A stretch of DNA of 64,000 bases, taken from contig NW_027096038.1 of the NCBI RefSeq assembly GCF_040115645.1, forward strand, positions 558,001-622,000. Reading direction: 5' to 3'. Made by a program: the position numbers and the translations under genes. The DNA comes from Euwallacea fornicatus. Lineage: Eukaryota; Arthropoda; Insecta; Coleoptera; Curculionidae. This document shows positions 37,136-50,335 of the stretch, piece by piece. Every line of letters starts with the position of its first letter. Within the stretch, counting starts at the first letter, position 1. The notes beneath the pieces were generated by a model. It was not told where the DNA came from. It was given only the letters and a program-made list of their open reading frames with translations, and did not search any database.

Positions 37136-38191
37136 CTTGGAAATTCATCAAGATGCAATCATGATGTGTTGTGTCATTTTAAAGATCTCGTCGAGCTGAT
37201 TAATTTGACACTTTGTTTAACAAATTTGGGTCTCATTTGCCGAAGTTATCGATCTACAAATTGTGAAAAGTCACAAAAGTTTTGTGTTTGAGCACATAAA
37301 GTACTATTTGTCTTGGAAATTCATCAAGATGCAATCATGATGTGTTGTGTTATTTTAAAGATCTCGTCGTGCTGATTAATTTGACACTTTGTTTAACAAA
37401 TTTGGTCCTAATTTGCCGAAGTTATCGATCTACAAAGTGTGAAAAGTCACAAAAGTTTTGTGTTTGAGCACATAAAGTACTATTTGTCTTGGAAATTCAT
37501 CAAGATGCAATCATGATGTGTTGTGACATCTTCAACATCTCGTCGAGCTGATTAATGTGACACTTTGTTTAACAAATTTGTTTCTCATTTGCCGAAGTTA
37601 TCGAGCTTCAAAGTTTGAAAAGTCATAAAAGTTGTGTGTTTGAGCATATAAAGTCCTATTTGTCTTGGAAATTCATCAAGATGCAATCATGATGTGTTGT
37701 GACATCTTCAAAATCTCGTCGAGCTGATTAATGTGACACTTTGTTTAACAAATTTGGTTCTCATTTGCCGATGTTATCGAGCTTCAAAGTTTGAAAAGTC
37801 ACAAAAGTTGTGTGTTTGAGCACATAAAGTACTATTTTTCATGGAAATTCATCAAGATGCAATCATGATGTGTTGTGTTATTTTAAAGATCTCGTCGAGC
37901 TGATTAATTTGACACTTTGTTTAACAAATTTGGTCCTTATTTGCCGAAGTTATCGAGCTTCAAAGTTTGAAAAGTCACAAAAGTTGTGTGTTTGAGCACA
38001 TAAAGTACTATTTTTCATGGAAATTCATCAAGATGCAATCATGATGTGTTGTGTTATTTTAAAGATCTCGTCGTGCTGATTAATTTGACACTTTGTTTAA
38101 CAAATTTGGTCCTAATTTGCCGAAGTTATCGATCTACAAAGTGTGAAAAGTCACAAAAGTTTTGTGTTTGAGCACATAAAGTACTATTTGT

Positions 38192-40127
38192 CTTGGAAAT
38201 TCATCAAGATGCAATCATGATGTGTTGTGACATCTTCAACATCTCGTCGAGCTGATTAATGTGACACTTTGTTTAACAAATTTGTTTCTCATTTGCCGAA
38301 GTTATCGAGCTTCAAAGTTTGAAAAGTCATAAAAGTTGTGTGTTTGAGCATATAAAGTCCTATTTGTCTTGGAAATTCATCAAGATGCAATCATGATGTG
38401 TTGTGACATCTTCAAAATCTCGTCGAGCTGATTAATGTGACACTTTGTTTAACAAATTTGGTTCTCATTTGCCGATGTTATCGAGCTTCAAAGTTTGAAA
38501 AGTCATAAAAGTTGTGTGTTTGAGCATATAAAGTCCTATTTGTCTTGGAAATTCATCAAGATGCAATCATGATGTGTTGTGACATCTTCAAAATCTCGTC
38601 GAGCTGATTAATGTGACACTTTGTTTAACAAATTTGTTTCTCATTTGCCGAAGTTATCGAGCTTCAAAGTTTGAAAAGTCATAAAAGTTGTGTGTTTGAG
38701 CATATAAAGTCCTATTTGTCTTGGAAATTCATCAAGATGCAATCATGATGTGTTGTGACATCTTCAAAATCTCGTCGAGCTGATTAATGTGACACTTTGT
38801 TTAACAAATTTGTTTCTCATTTGCCGAAGTTATCGAGCTTCAAAGTTTGAAAAGTCATAAAAGTTGTGTGTTTGAGCATATAAAGTACTATTTGTCTTGG
38901 AAATTCATCAAGATGCAATCATGATGTGTTGTGACATCTTCAAAATCTCGTCGAGCTGATTAATGTGACACTTTGTTTAACAAATTTGGTCCTAATTTGC
39001 CGAAGTTATCGAGCTTCAAAGTTTGAAAAGTCACAAAAGTTGGGTGTTTGAGCACATAAAGTACTATTTTTCATGGAAATTCATCAAGATGCAATCATGA
39101 TGTGTTGTGTTATTTTAAAGATCTCGTCGTGCTGATTAATTTGACACTTTGTTTAACAAATTTGGTCCTAATTTGCCGAAGTTATCGATCTACAAAGTGT
39201 GAAAAGTCACAAAAGTTTTGTGTTTGAGCACATAAAGTACTATTTGTCTTGGAAATTCATCAAGATGCAATCATGATGTGTTGTGTCATTTTAAAGATCT
39301 CGTCGAGCTGATTAATTTGACACTTTGTTTAACAAATTTGGGTCTCATTTGCCGAAGTTATCGATCTACAAAGTGTGAAAAGTCACAAAAGTTTTGTGTT
39401 TGAGCACATAAAGTACTATTTGTCTTGGAAATTCATCAAGATGCAATCATGATGTGTTGTGTTATTTTAAAGATCTCGTCGTGCTGATTAATTTGACACT
39501 TTGTTTAACAAATTTGGTCCTAATTTGCCGAAGTTATCGATCTACAAAGTGTGAAAAGTCACAAAAGTTTTGTGTTTGAGCACATAAAGTACTATTTGTC
39601 TTGGAAATTCATCAAGATGCAATCATGATGTGTTGTGACATCTTCAACATCTCGTCGAGCTGATTAATGTGACACTTTGTTTAACAAATTTGTTTCTCAT
39701 TTGCCGAAGTTATCGAGCTTCAAAGTTTGAAAAGTCATAAAAGTTGTGTGTTTGAGCATATAAAGTCCTATTTGTCTTGGAAATTCATCAAGATGCAATC
39801 ATGATGTGTTGTGACATCTTCAAAATCTCGTCGAGCTGATTAATGTGACACTTTGTTTAACAAATTTGGTTCTCATTTGCCGATGTTATCGAGCTTCAAA
39901 GTTTGAAAAGTCATAAAAGTTGTGTGTTTGAGCATATAAAGTCCTATTTGTCTTGGAAATTCATCAAGATGCAATCATGATGTGTTGTGACATCTTCAAA
40001 ATCTCGTCGAGCTGATTAATGTGACACTTTGTTTAACAAATTTGTTTCTCATTTGCCGAAGTTATCGAGCTTCAAAGTTTGAAAAGTCATAAAAGTTGTG
40101 TGTTTGAGCATATAAAGTACTATTTGT
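38192..40127 (+). repeat. Transition from the 6-mer to the 10-mer family
   Basis: Eleven monomers lie here: y, ttctca/gatg, two tttctca units, a tcctaa/ggg unit, then a v-w-x-y-a-b run from 39072. In that run w keeps the older caaagtg form. The same run without caaattg occurs at 21472, so 39072-40127 looks like an unamplified form of the 6-mer order. No other sequence is present. Confidence 0.78.
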
Positions 40128-41887
40128 CTTGGAAATTCATCAAGATGCAATCATGATGTGTTGTGACATCTTCAAAATCTCGTCGAGCTGATTAATGTGA
40201 CACTTTGTTTAACAAATTTGGTCCTAATTTGCCGAAGTTATCGAGCTTCAAAGTTTGAAAAGACACAAAAGTTGGGTGTTTGAGCACATAAAGTACTATT
40301 TGTCTTGGAAATTCATCAAGAGGCAATCATGATGTGTTGTGTCATTTTAAAGATCTCGTCGAGCTGATTAATTTGACACTTTGTTTAACAAATTTGGTTC
40401 TTATTTACCGAAGTTATCGAGCTTCAAAGTTTGAAAAGTCACAAAAGTTGTGTGTTTGAGCACATAAAGTACTATTTTTCATGGAAATTCATCAAGATGC
40501 AATCATGATGTGTTGTGTTATTTTAAAGATCTCGTCGTGCTGATTAATTTGACACTTTGTTTAACAAATTTAGTCCTAATTTGCCGAAGTTATCGAGCTT
40601 CAAAGTTTGAAAAGTCACAAAAGTTGTGTGTTTGAGCACATAAAGTACTATTTGTCTTGGAAATTCAACAAGATGCAATCATGATGTGTTGTGTCCTTTT
40701 AAAGATCTCGTCGAGCTGATTAATTTGACACTTTGTTTAACAAATTTGGGTCTCATTTGCCGAAGTTATCGATCTACAAAGTGTGAAAAGTCACAAAAGT
40801 TTTGTGTTTGAGCACATAAAGTACTATTTGTCTTGGAAATTCATCTAGATGCAATCATGATGTGTTGTATCATTTTAAAGATCTCGTCGAGCTGATTAAT
40901 TTGACACTTTGTTTAACAAATTTGGTCCTTATTTGCCGAAGTTATCGAGCTTCAAAGTTTGAAAAGTCACAAAAGTTGTGTGTTTGAGCACATAAAATAC
41001 TATTTTTCATGGAAATTCATCAAGATGCAATCATGATGTGTTGTGTCATTTTAAAGATCTCGTCGAGCTGATTAATTTGACACTTTGTTTAACAAATTTG
41101 GGTCTCATTTGCCGAAGTTATCGATCTACAAAGTGTGAAAAGTCACAAAAGTTTTGTGTTTGAGCACATAAAGTACTATTCGTCTTGGAAATTCATCTAG
41201 ATGCAATCATGATGTGTTGTATCATTTTAAAGATCTCGTCGAGCTGATTAATTTGACACTTTGTTTAACAAATTTGGTCCTAATTTGCCGAAGTTATCGA
41301 TCTACAAAGTGTGAAAAGTCAGAAAAGTTTTGTGTTTGAGCACATAAAGTACTATTTGTCTTGGAAATTCATCAAGATGCAATCATGATGTGTTGTGACA
41401 TCGTCAACATCTCGTCGAGCTGATTAATGTGACACTTTGTTTAACAAATTTGTTTCTCATTTGCCGAAGTTATCGAGCTTCAAAGTTTGAAAAGTCATAA
41501 AAGTTGTGTGTTTGAGCATATAAACTCCTATTTGTCTTGGAAATTCATCAAGATGCAATCATGATGTGTTGTGACATCTTCAAAATCTCGTCGAGCTGAT
41601 TAATGTGACACTTTGTTTAACAAATTTGGTTCTCATTTGCCGATGTTATCGAGCTTCAAAGTTTGAAAAGTCATAAAAGTTGTGTGTTTGAGCATATAAA
41701 GTACTATTTGTCTTGGAAATTCATCAAGATGCAATCATGATGTGTTGTGACATCTTCAAAATCTCGTCGAGCTGATTAATGTGACACTTTGTTTAACAAA
41801 TTTGTTTCTCATTTGCCGAAGTTATCGAGCTTCAAAGTTTGAAAAGTCATAAAAGTTGTGTGTTTGAGCATATAAAGTACTATTTGT
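40128..41887 (+). repeat. 10-monomer HOR c-d-e-f-g-h-i-j-a-b (1,760 bp), copy 1
   Basis: Ten different monomers appear in this order: c tcctaa/ggg; d aagagg/ttctta/tacc; e catgg/gttatt/gtg; f aacaag/gtccttttaaag/ggtctca; g atctag/gtatca/tcctta ending aaatact-attttt; h catgg/gtcatt/ggtctca ending attcgt; i atctag/gatctac/gtcag; j catcgtcaac/aactcct; a ttctca/gatg; b tttctca. Private changes here are gacac in c near 40262 and tttagtcc (a at 40572) in e. It is followed by c-d-f2-n as at 52096 (and by c-d-f2 at 60896). Confidence 0.85.
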
Positions 41888-42591
41888 CTTGGAAATTCAT
41901 CAAGATGCAATCATGATGTGTTGTGACATCTTCAAAATCTCGTCGAGCTGATTAATGTGACACTTTGTTTAACAAATTTGGTCCTAATTTGCCGAAGTTA
42001 TCGAGCTTCAAAGTTTGAAAAGTCACAAAAGTTGGGTGTTTGAGCACATAAAGTACTATTTGTCTTGGAAATTCATCAAGAGGCAATCATGATGTGTTGT
42101 GTCATTTTAAAGATCTCGTCGAGCTGATTAATTTGACACTTTGTTTAACAAATTTGGTTCTTATTTACCGAAGTTATCGAGCTTCAAAGTTTGAAAAGTC
42201 ACAAAAGTTGTGTGTTTGAGCACATAAAGTACTATTTGTCTTGGAAATTCAACAAGATGCAATCATGATGTGTTGTGTCATTTTAAAGATCTCGTCGAGC
42301 TGATTAATTTGACACTTTGTTTAACAAATTTGGGTCTCATTTGCCGAAGTTATCGATCTACAAAGTGTGAAAAGTCACAAAAGTTTTGTGTTTGAGCACA
42401 TAAAGTACTATTCGTCTTGGAAATTCATCTAGATGCAATCATGATGTGTTGTATCATTTTAAAGATCTCGTCGAGCTGATTAATTTGACACTTTGTTTAA
42501 CAAATTTGTTTCTCATTTGCCGAAGTTATCGAGCTTCAAAGTTTGAAAAGTCATAAAAGTTGTGTGTTTGAGCATATAAAGTCCTATTTGT

Positions 42592-45231
42592 CTTGGAAAT
42601 TCATCAAGATGCAATCATGATGTGTTGTGACATCTTCAAAATCTCGTCGAGCTGATTAATGTGACACTTTGTTTAACAAATTTGTTTCTCATTTGCCGAA
42701 GTTATCGAGCTTCAAAGTTTGAAAAGTCATAAAAGTTGTGTGTTTGAGCATATAAAGTACTATTTGTCTTGGAAATTCATCAAGATGCAATCATGATGTG
42801 TTGTGACATCTTCAAAATCTCGTCGAGCTGATTAATGTGACACTTTGTTTAACAAATTTGGTCCTAATTTGCCGAAGTTATCGAGCTTCAAAGTTTGAAA
42901 AGTCACAAAAGTTGGGTGTTTGAGCACATAAAGTACTATTTGTCTTGGAAATTCAACAAGATGCAATCATGATGTGTTGTGTCCTTTTAAAGATCTCGTC
43001 GAGCTGATTAATTTGACACTTTGTTTAACAAATTTGGGTCTCATTTGCCGAAGTTATCGATCTACAAAGTGTGAAAAGTCACAAAAGTTTTGTGTTTGAG
43101 CACATAAAGTACTATTTGTCTTGGAAATTCATCTAGATGCAATCATGATGTGTTGTATCATTTTAAAGATCTCGTCGAGCTGATTAATTTGACACTTTGT
43201 TTAACAAATTTGGTCCTTATTTGCCGAAGTTATCGAGCTTCAAAGTTTGAAAAGTCACAAAAGTTGTGTGTTTGAGCACATAAAATACTATTTTTCATGG
43301 AAATTCATCAAGATGCAATCATGATGTGTTGTGTCATTTTAAAGATCTCGTCGAGCTGATTAATTTGACACTTTGTTTAACAAATTTGGGTCTCATTTGC
43401 CGAAGTTATCGATCTACAAAGTGTGAAAAGTCACAAAAGTTTTGTGTTTGAGCACATAAAGTACTATTCGTCTTGGAAATTCATCTAGATGCAATCATGA
43501 TGTGTTGTATCATTTTAAAGATCTCGTCGAGCTGATTAATTTGACACTTTGTTTAACAAATTTGGTCCTAATTTGCCGAAGTTATCGATCTACAAAGTGT
43601 GAAAAGTCAGAAAAGTTTTGTGTTTGAGCACATAAAGTACTATTTGTCTTGGAAATTCATCAAGATGCAATCATGATGTGTTGTGACATCGTCAACATCT
43701 CGTCGAGCTGATTAATGTGACACTTTGTTTAACAAATTTGTTTCTCATTTGCCGAAGTTATCGAGCTTCAAAGTTTGAAAAGTCATAAAAGTTGTGTGTT
43801 TGAGCATATAAACTCCTATTTGTCTTGGAAATTCATCAAGATGCAATCATGATGTGTTGTGACATCTTCAAAATCTCGTCGAGCTGATTAATGTGACACT
43901 TTGTTTAACAAATTTGGTTCTCATTTGCCGATGTTATCGAGCTTCAAAGTTTGAAAAGTCATAAAAGTTGTGTGTTTGAGCATATAAAGTACTATTTGTC
44001 TTGGAAATTCATCAAGAGGCAATCATGATGTGTTGTGTCATTTTAAAGATCTCGTCGAGCTGATTAATTTGACACTTTGTTTAACAAATTTGGGTCTCAT
44101 TTGCCGAAGTTATCGATCTACAAAGTGTGAAAAGTCACAAAAGTTTTGTGTTTGAGCACATAAAGTACTATTTGTCTTGGAAATTCATCTAGATGCAATC
44201 ATGATGTGTTGTATCATTTTAAAGATCTCGTCGAGCTGATTAATTTGACACTTTGTTTAACAAATTTGGTCCTAATTTGCCGAAGTTATCGAGCTTCAAA
44301 GTTTGAAAAGTCACAAAAGTTGGGTGTTTGAGCACATAAAGTACTATTTGTCTTGGAAATTCATCAAGAGGCAATCATGATGTGTTGTGTCATTTTAAAG
44401 ATCTCGTCGAGCTGATTAATTTGACACTTTGTTTAACAAATTTGGTTCTTATTTACCGAAGTTATCGAGCTTCAAAGTTTGAAAAGTCACAAAAGTTGTG
44501 TGTTTGAGCACATAAAGTACTATTTGTCTTGGAAATTCAACAAGATGCAATCATGATGTGTTGTGTCATTTTAAAGATCTCGTCGAGCTGATTAATTTGA
44601 CACTTTGTTTAACAAATTTGGGTCTCATTTGCCGAAGTTATCGATCTACAAAGTGTGAAAAGTCACAAAAGTTTTGTGTTTGAGCACATAAAGTACTATT
44701 CGTCTTGGAAATTCATCTAGATGCAATCATGATGTGTTGTATCATTTTAAAGATCTCGTCGAGCTGATTAATTTGACACTTTGTTTAACAAATTTGTTTC
44801 TCATTTGCCGAAGTTATCGAGCTTCAAAGTTTGAAAAGTCATAAAAGTTGTGTGTTTGAGCATATAAAGTCCTATTTGTCTTGGAAATTCATCAAGATGC
44901 AATCATGATGTGTTGTGACATCTTCAAAATCTCGTCGAGCTGATTAATGTGACACTTTGTTTAACAAATTTGTTTCTCATTTGCCGAAGTTATCGAGCTT
45001 CAAAGTTTGAAAAGTCATAAAAGTTGTGTGTTTGAGCATATAAAGTACTATTTGTCTTGGAAATTCATCAAGATGCAATCATGATGTGTTGTGACATCTT
45101 CAAAATCTCGTCGAGCTGATTAATGTGACACTTTGTTTAACAAATTTGGTCCTAATTTGCCGAAGTTATCGAGCTTCAAAGTTTGAAAAGTCATAAAAGT
45201 TGTGTGTTTGAGCATATAAAGTACTATTTGT
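42592..45231 (+). repeat. 15-monomer segment, copy 1 (24-monomer offset)
   Basis: The order b c f g h i j a l m d f2 n b o (2,640 bp) is repeated at 46816-49455, 4,224 bp away. The two copies are bounded by different monomers (n before copy 1, a before copy 2; b after copy 1, c after copy 2). No base difference was noticed. Confidence 0.82.
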
Positions 45232-46815
45232 CTTGGAAATTCATCAAGATGCAATCATGATGTGTTGTGACATCTTCAAAATCTCGTCGAGCTGATTAAT
45301 GTGACACTTTGTTTAACAAATTTGTTTCTCATTTGCCGAAGTTATCGAGCTTCAAAGTTTGAAAAGTCATAAAAGTTGTGTGTTTGAGCATATAAAGTAC
45401 TATTTGTCTTGGAAATTCATCAAGATGCAATCATGATGTGTTGTGACATCTTCAAAATCTCGTCGAGCTGATTAATGTGACACTTTGTTTAACAAATTTG
45501 GTCCTAATTTGCCGAAGTTATCGAGCTTCAAAGTTTGAAAAGTCACAAAAGTTGGGTGTTTGAGCACATAAAGTACTATTTGTCTTGGAAATTCATCAAG
45601 AGGCAATCATGATATGTTGTGTCATTTTAAAGATCTCGTCGAGCTGATTAATTTGACACTTTGTTTAACAAATTTGGTTCTTATTTACCGAAGTTATCGA
45701 GCTTCAAAGTTTGAAAAGTCACAAAAGTTGTGTGTTTGAGCACATAAAGTACTATTTTTCATGGAAATTCATCAAGATGCAATCATGATGTGTTGTGTTA
45801 TTTTAAAGATCTCGTCGTGCTGATTAATTTGACACTTTGTTTAACAAATTTGGTCCTAATTTGCCGAAGTTATCGAGCTTCAAAGTTTGAAAAGTCACAA
45901 AAGTTGTGTGTTTGAGCACATAAAGTACTATTTGTCTTGGAAATTCATCTAGATGCAATCATGATGTGTTGTATCATTTTAAAGATCTCGTCGAGCTGAT
46001 TAATTTGACACTTTGTTTAACAAATTTGGTCCTTATTTGCCGAAGTTATCGAGCTTCAAAGTTTGAAAAGTCACAAAAGTTGTGTGTTTGAGCACATAAA
46101 ATACTATTTTTCATGGAAATTCATCAAGATGCAATCATGATGTGTTGTGTCATTTTAAAGATCTCGTCGAGCTGATTAATTTGACACTTTGTTTAACAAA
46201 TTTGGGTCTCATTTGCCGAAGTTATCGATCTACAAAGTGTGAAAAGTCACAAAAGTTTTGTGTTTGAGCACATAAAGTACTATTCGTCTTGGAAATTCAT
46301 CTAGATGCAATCATGATGTGTTGTATCATTTTAAAGATCTCGTCGAGCTGATTAATTTGACACTTTGTTTAACAAATTTGGTCCTAATTTGCCGAAGTTA
46401 TCGATCTACAAAGTGTGAAAAGTCAGAAAAGTTTTGTGTTTGAGCACATAAAGTACTATTTGTCTTGGAAATTCATCAAGATGCAATCATGATGTGTTGT
46501 GACATCGTCAACATCTCGTCGAGCTGATTAATGTGACACTTTGTTTAACAAATTTGTTTCTCATTTGCCGAAGTTATCGAGCTTCAAAGTTTGAAAAGTC
46601 ATAAAAGTTGTGTGTTTGAGCATATAAACTCCTATTTGTCTTGGAAATTCATCAAGATGCAATCATGATGTGTTGTGACATCTTCAAAATCTCGTCGAGC
46701 TGATTAATGTGACACTTTGTTTAACAAATTTGGTTCTCATTTGCCGATGTTATCGAGCTTCAAAGTTTGAAAAGTCATAAAAGTTGTGTGTTTGAGCATA
46801 TAAAGTACTATTTGT

Positions 46816-49455
46816 CTTGGAAATTCATCAAGATGCAATCATGATGTGTTGTGACATCTTCAAAATCTCGTCGAGCTGATTAATGTGACACTTTGTTTAA
46901 CAAATTTGTTTCTCATTTGCCGAAGTTATCGAGCTTCAAAGTTTGAAAAGTCATAAAAGTTGTGTGTTTGAGCATATAAAGTACTATTTGTCTTGGAAAT
47001 TCATCAAGATGCAATCATGATGTGTTGTGACATCTTCAAAATCTCGTCGAGCTGATTAATGTGACACTTTGTTTAACAAATTTGGTCCTAATTTGCCGAA
47101 GTTATCGAGCTTCAAAGTTTGAAAAGTCACAAAAGTTGGGTGTTTGAGCACATAAAGTACTATTTGTCTTGGAAATTCAACAAGATGCAATCATGATGTG
47201 TTGTGTCCTTTTAAAGATCTCGTCGAGCTGATTAATTTGACACTTTGTTTAACAAATTTGGGTCTCATTTGCCGAAGTTATCGATCTACAAAGTGTGAAA
47301 AGTCACAAAAGTTTTGTGTTTGAGCACATAAAGTACTATTTGTCTTGGAAATTCATCTAGATGCAATCATGATGTGTTGTATCATTTTAAAGATCTCGTC
47401 GAGCTGATTAATTTGACACTTTGTTTAACAAATTTGGTCCTTATTTGCCGAAGTTATCGAGCTTCAAAGTTTGAAAAGTCACAAAAGTTGTGTGTTTGAG
47501 CACATAAAATACTATTTTTCATGGAAATTCATCAAGATGCAATCATGATGTGTTGTGTCATTTTAAAGATCTCGTCGAGCTGATTAATTTGACACTTTGT
47601 TTAACAAATTTGGGTCTCATTTGCCGAAGTTATCGATCTACAAAGTGTGAAAAGTCACAAAAGTTTTGTGTTTGAGCACATAAAGTACTATTCGTCTTGG
47701 AAATTCATCTAGATGCAATCATGATGTGTTGTATCATTTTAAAGATCTCGTCGAGCTGATTAATTTGACACTTTGTTTAACAAATTTGGTCCTAATTTGC
47801 CGAAGTTATCGATCTACAAAGTGTGAAAAGTCAGAAAAGTTTTGTGTTTGAGCACATAAAGTACTATTTGTCTTGGAAATTCATCAAGATGCAATCATGA
47901 TGTGTTGTGACATCGTCAACATCTCGTCGAGCTGATTAATGTGACACTTTGTTTAACAAATTTGTTTCTCATTTGCCGAAGTTATCGAGCTTCAAAGTTT
48001 GAAAAGTCATAAAAGTTGTGTGTTTGAGCATATAAACTCCTATTTGTCTTGGAAATTCATCAAGATGCAATCATGATGTGTTGTGACATCTTCAAAATCT
48101 CGTCGAGCTGATTAATGTGACACTTTGTTTAACAAATTTGGTTCTCATTTGCCGATGTTATCGAGCTTCAAAGTTTGAAAAGTCATAAAAGTTGTGTGTT
48201 TGAGCATATAAAGTACTATTTGTCTTGGAAATTCATCAAGAGGCAATCATGATGTGTTGTGTCATTTTAAAGATCTCGTCGAGCTGATTAATTTGACACT
48301 TTGTTTAACAAATTTGGGTCTCATTTGCCGAAGTTATCGATCTACAAAGTGTGAAAAGTCACAAAAGTTTTGTGTTTGAGCACATAAAGTACTATTTGTC
48401 TTGGAAATTCATCTAGATGCAATCATGATGTGTTGTATCATTTTAAAGATCTCGTCGAGCTGATTAATTTGACACTTTGTTTAACAAATTTGGTCCTAAT
48501 TTGCCGAAGTTATCGAGCTTCAAAGTTTGAAAAGTCACAAAAGTTGGGTGTTTGAGCACATAAAGTACTATTTGTCTTGGAAATTCATCAAGAGGCAATC
48601 ATGATGTGTTGTGTCATTTTAAAGATCTCGTCGAGCTGATTAATTTGACACTTTGTTTAACAAATTTGGTTCTTATTTACCGAAGTTATCGAGCTTCAAA
48701 GTTTGAAAAGTCACAAAAGTTGTGTGTTTGAGCACATAAAGTACTATTTGTCTTGGAAATTCAACAAGATGCAATCATGATGTGTTGTGTCATTTTAAAG
48801 ATCTCGTCGAGCTGATTAATTTGACACTTTGTTTAACAAATTTGGGTCTCATTTGCCGAAGTTATCGATCTACAAAGTGTGAAAAGTCACAAAAGTTTTG
48901 TGTTTGAGCACATAAAGTACTATTCGTCTTGGAAATTCATCTAGATGCAATCATGATGTGTTGTATCATTTTAAAGATCTCGTCGAGCTGATTAATTTGA
49001 CACTTTGTTTAACAAATTTGTTTCTCATTTGCCGAAGTTATCGAGCTTCAAAGTTTGAAAAGTCATAAAAGTTGTGTGTTTGAGCATATAAAGTCCTATT
49101 TGTCTTGGAAATTCATCAAGATGCAATCATGATGTGTTGTGACATCTTCAAAATCTCGTCGAGCTGATTAATGTGACACTTTGTTTAACAAATTTGTTTC
49201 TCATTTGCCGAAGTTATCGAGCTTCAAAGTTTGAAAAGTCATAAAAGTTGTGTGTTTGAGCATATAAAGTACTATTTGTCTTGGAAATTCATCAAGATGC
49301 AATCATGATGTGTTGTGACATCTTCAAAATCTCGTCGAGCTGATTAATGTGACACTTTGTTTAACAAATTTGGTCCTAATTTGCCGAAGTTATCGAGCTT
49401 CAAAGTTTGAAAAGTCATAAAAGTTGTGTGTTTGAGCATATAAAGTACTATTTGT
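46816..49455 (+). repeat. 15-monomer segment, copy 2 (24-monomer offset)
   Basis: This is the second copy of 42592-45231, in the same order of 15 monomers. The nine monomers between the copies (b c d e g h i j a, 45232-46815) are a version of the 10-mer lacking f, so this region alternates two versions of the HOR. Confidence 0.82.
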
Positions 49456-50335
49456 CTTGGAAATTCATCAAGATGCAATCATGATGTGTTGTGACATCTT
49501 CAAAATCTCGTCGAGCTGATTAATGTGACACTTTGTTTAACAAATTTGGTCCTAATTTGCCGAAGTTATCGAGCTTCAAAGTTTGAAAAGTCACAAAAGT
49601 TGGGTGTTTGAGCACATAAAGTACTATTTGTCTTAGAAATTCATCAAGAGGCAATCATGATGTGTTGTGTCATTTTAAAGATCTCGTCGAGCTGATTAAT
49701 TTGACACTTTGTTTAACAAATTTGGTTCTTATTTACCGAAGTTATCGAGCTTCAAAGTTTGAAAAGTCACAAAAGTTGTGTGTTTGAGCACATAAAGTAC
49801 TATTTGTCTTGGAAATTCAACAAGATGCAATCATGATGTGTTGTGACATCTTCAACATCTCGTCGAGCTGATTAATGTGACACTTTGTTTAACAAATTTG
49901 TTTCTCATTTGCCGAAGTTATCGAGCTTCAAAATTTGAAAAGTCATAAAAGTTGTGTGTTTGAGCATATAAAGTCCTATTTGTCTTGGAAATTCATCAAG
50001 ATGCAATCATGATGTGTTGTGACATCTTCAAAATCTCGTCGAGCTGATTAATGTGACACTTTGTTTAACAAATTTGGTTCTCATTTGCCGATGTTATCGA
50101 GCTTCAAAGTTTGAAAAGTCATAAAAGTTGTGTGTTTGAGCATATAAAGTCCTATTTGTCTTGGAAATTCATCAAGATGCAATCATGATGTGTTGTGACA
50201 TCTTCAAAATCTCGTCGAGCTGATTAATGTGACACTTTGTTTAACAAATTTGTTTCTCATTTGCCGAAGTTATCGAGCTTCAAAGTTTGAAAAGTCATAA
50301 AAGTTGTGTGTTTGAGCATATAAAGTACTATTTGT

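Larger units (their letters stand above)
30272..38191 (+). repeat. 6-monomer HOR (1,056 bp) with truncated copies and a 15-monomer superperiod
   Basis: The six monomers are u (catgg/gttatt/gag/tcctta), v (catgg/gttatt/gtg/gatctac), w (gtcatt/ggtctca/caaattg), x (gttatt/gtg/tcctaa/gatctac), y (caacatc/tttctca/aagtcct) and z (ttctca/gatg ending cacata-attttt). By monomer the order is uvwxyz, uvwxy*, wxyz, uvwxyz, uvwxb, wxyz, uvwxyz, uvw, wxyz, uv. The derived caaattg marks w at 30745, 31801, 32329, 33385, 34441, 34969, 36025, 37081 and 37257, spaced 6, 3, 6, 6, 3, 6, 6 and 1 monomers. The final 1-monomer spacing is a direct tandem duplication of w. Confidence 0.88.
41888..50335 (+). repeat. 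Rearranged 10-mer-derived monomers, 48 units
   Basis: By monomer the order is c d f2 n b c f g h i j a l m d f2 n b o b c d e g h i j a b c f g h i j a l m d f2 n b o c d p a b. The strings share modules (f-g-h-i-j-a and l-m-d-f2-n-b-o) joined in different ways, as expected from unequal crossing over at shared monomers. p at 49808 is a chimera with an aacaag start, a caacatc type A front and caaaattt. Private changes include gatatg near 45612 and tcttagaaa near 49635. Confidence 0.8.
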
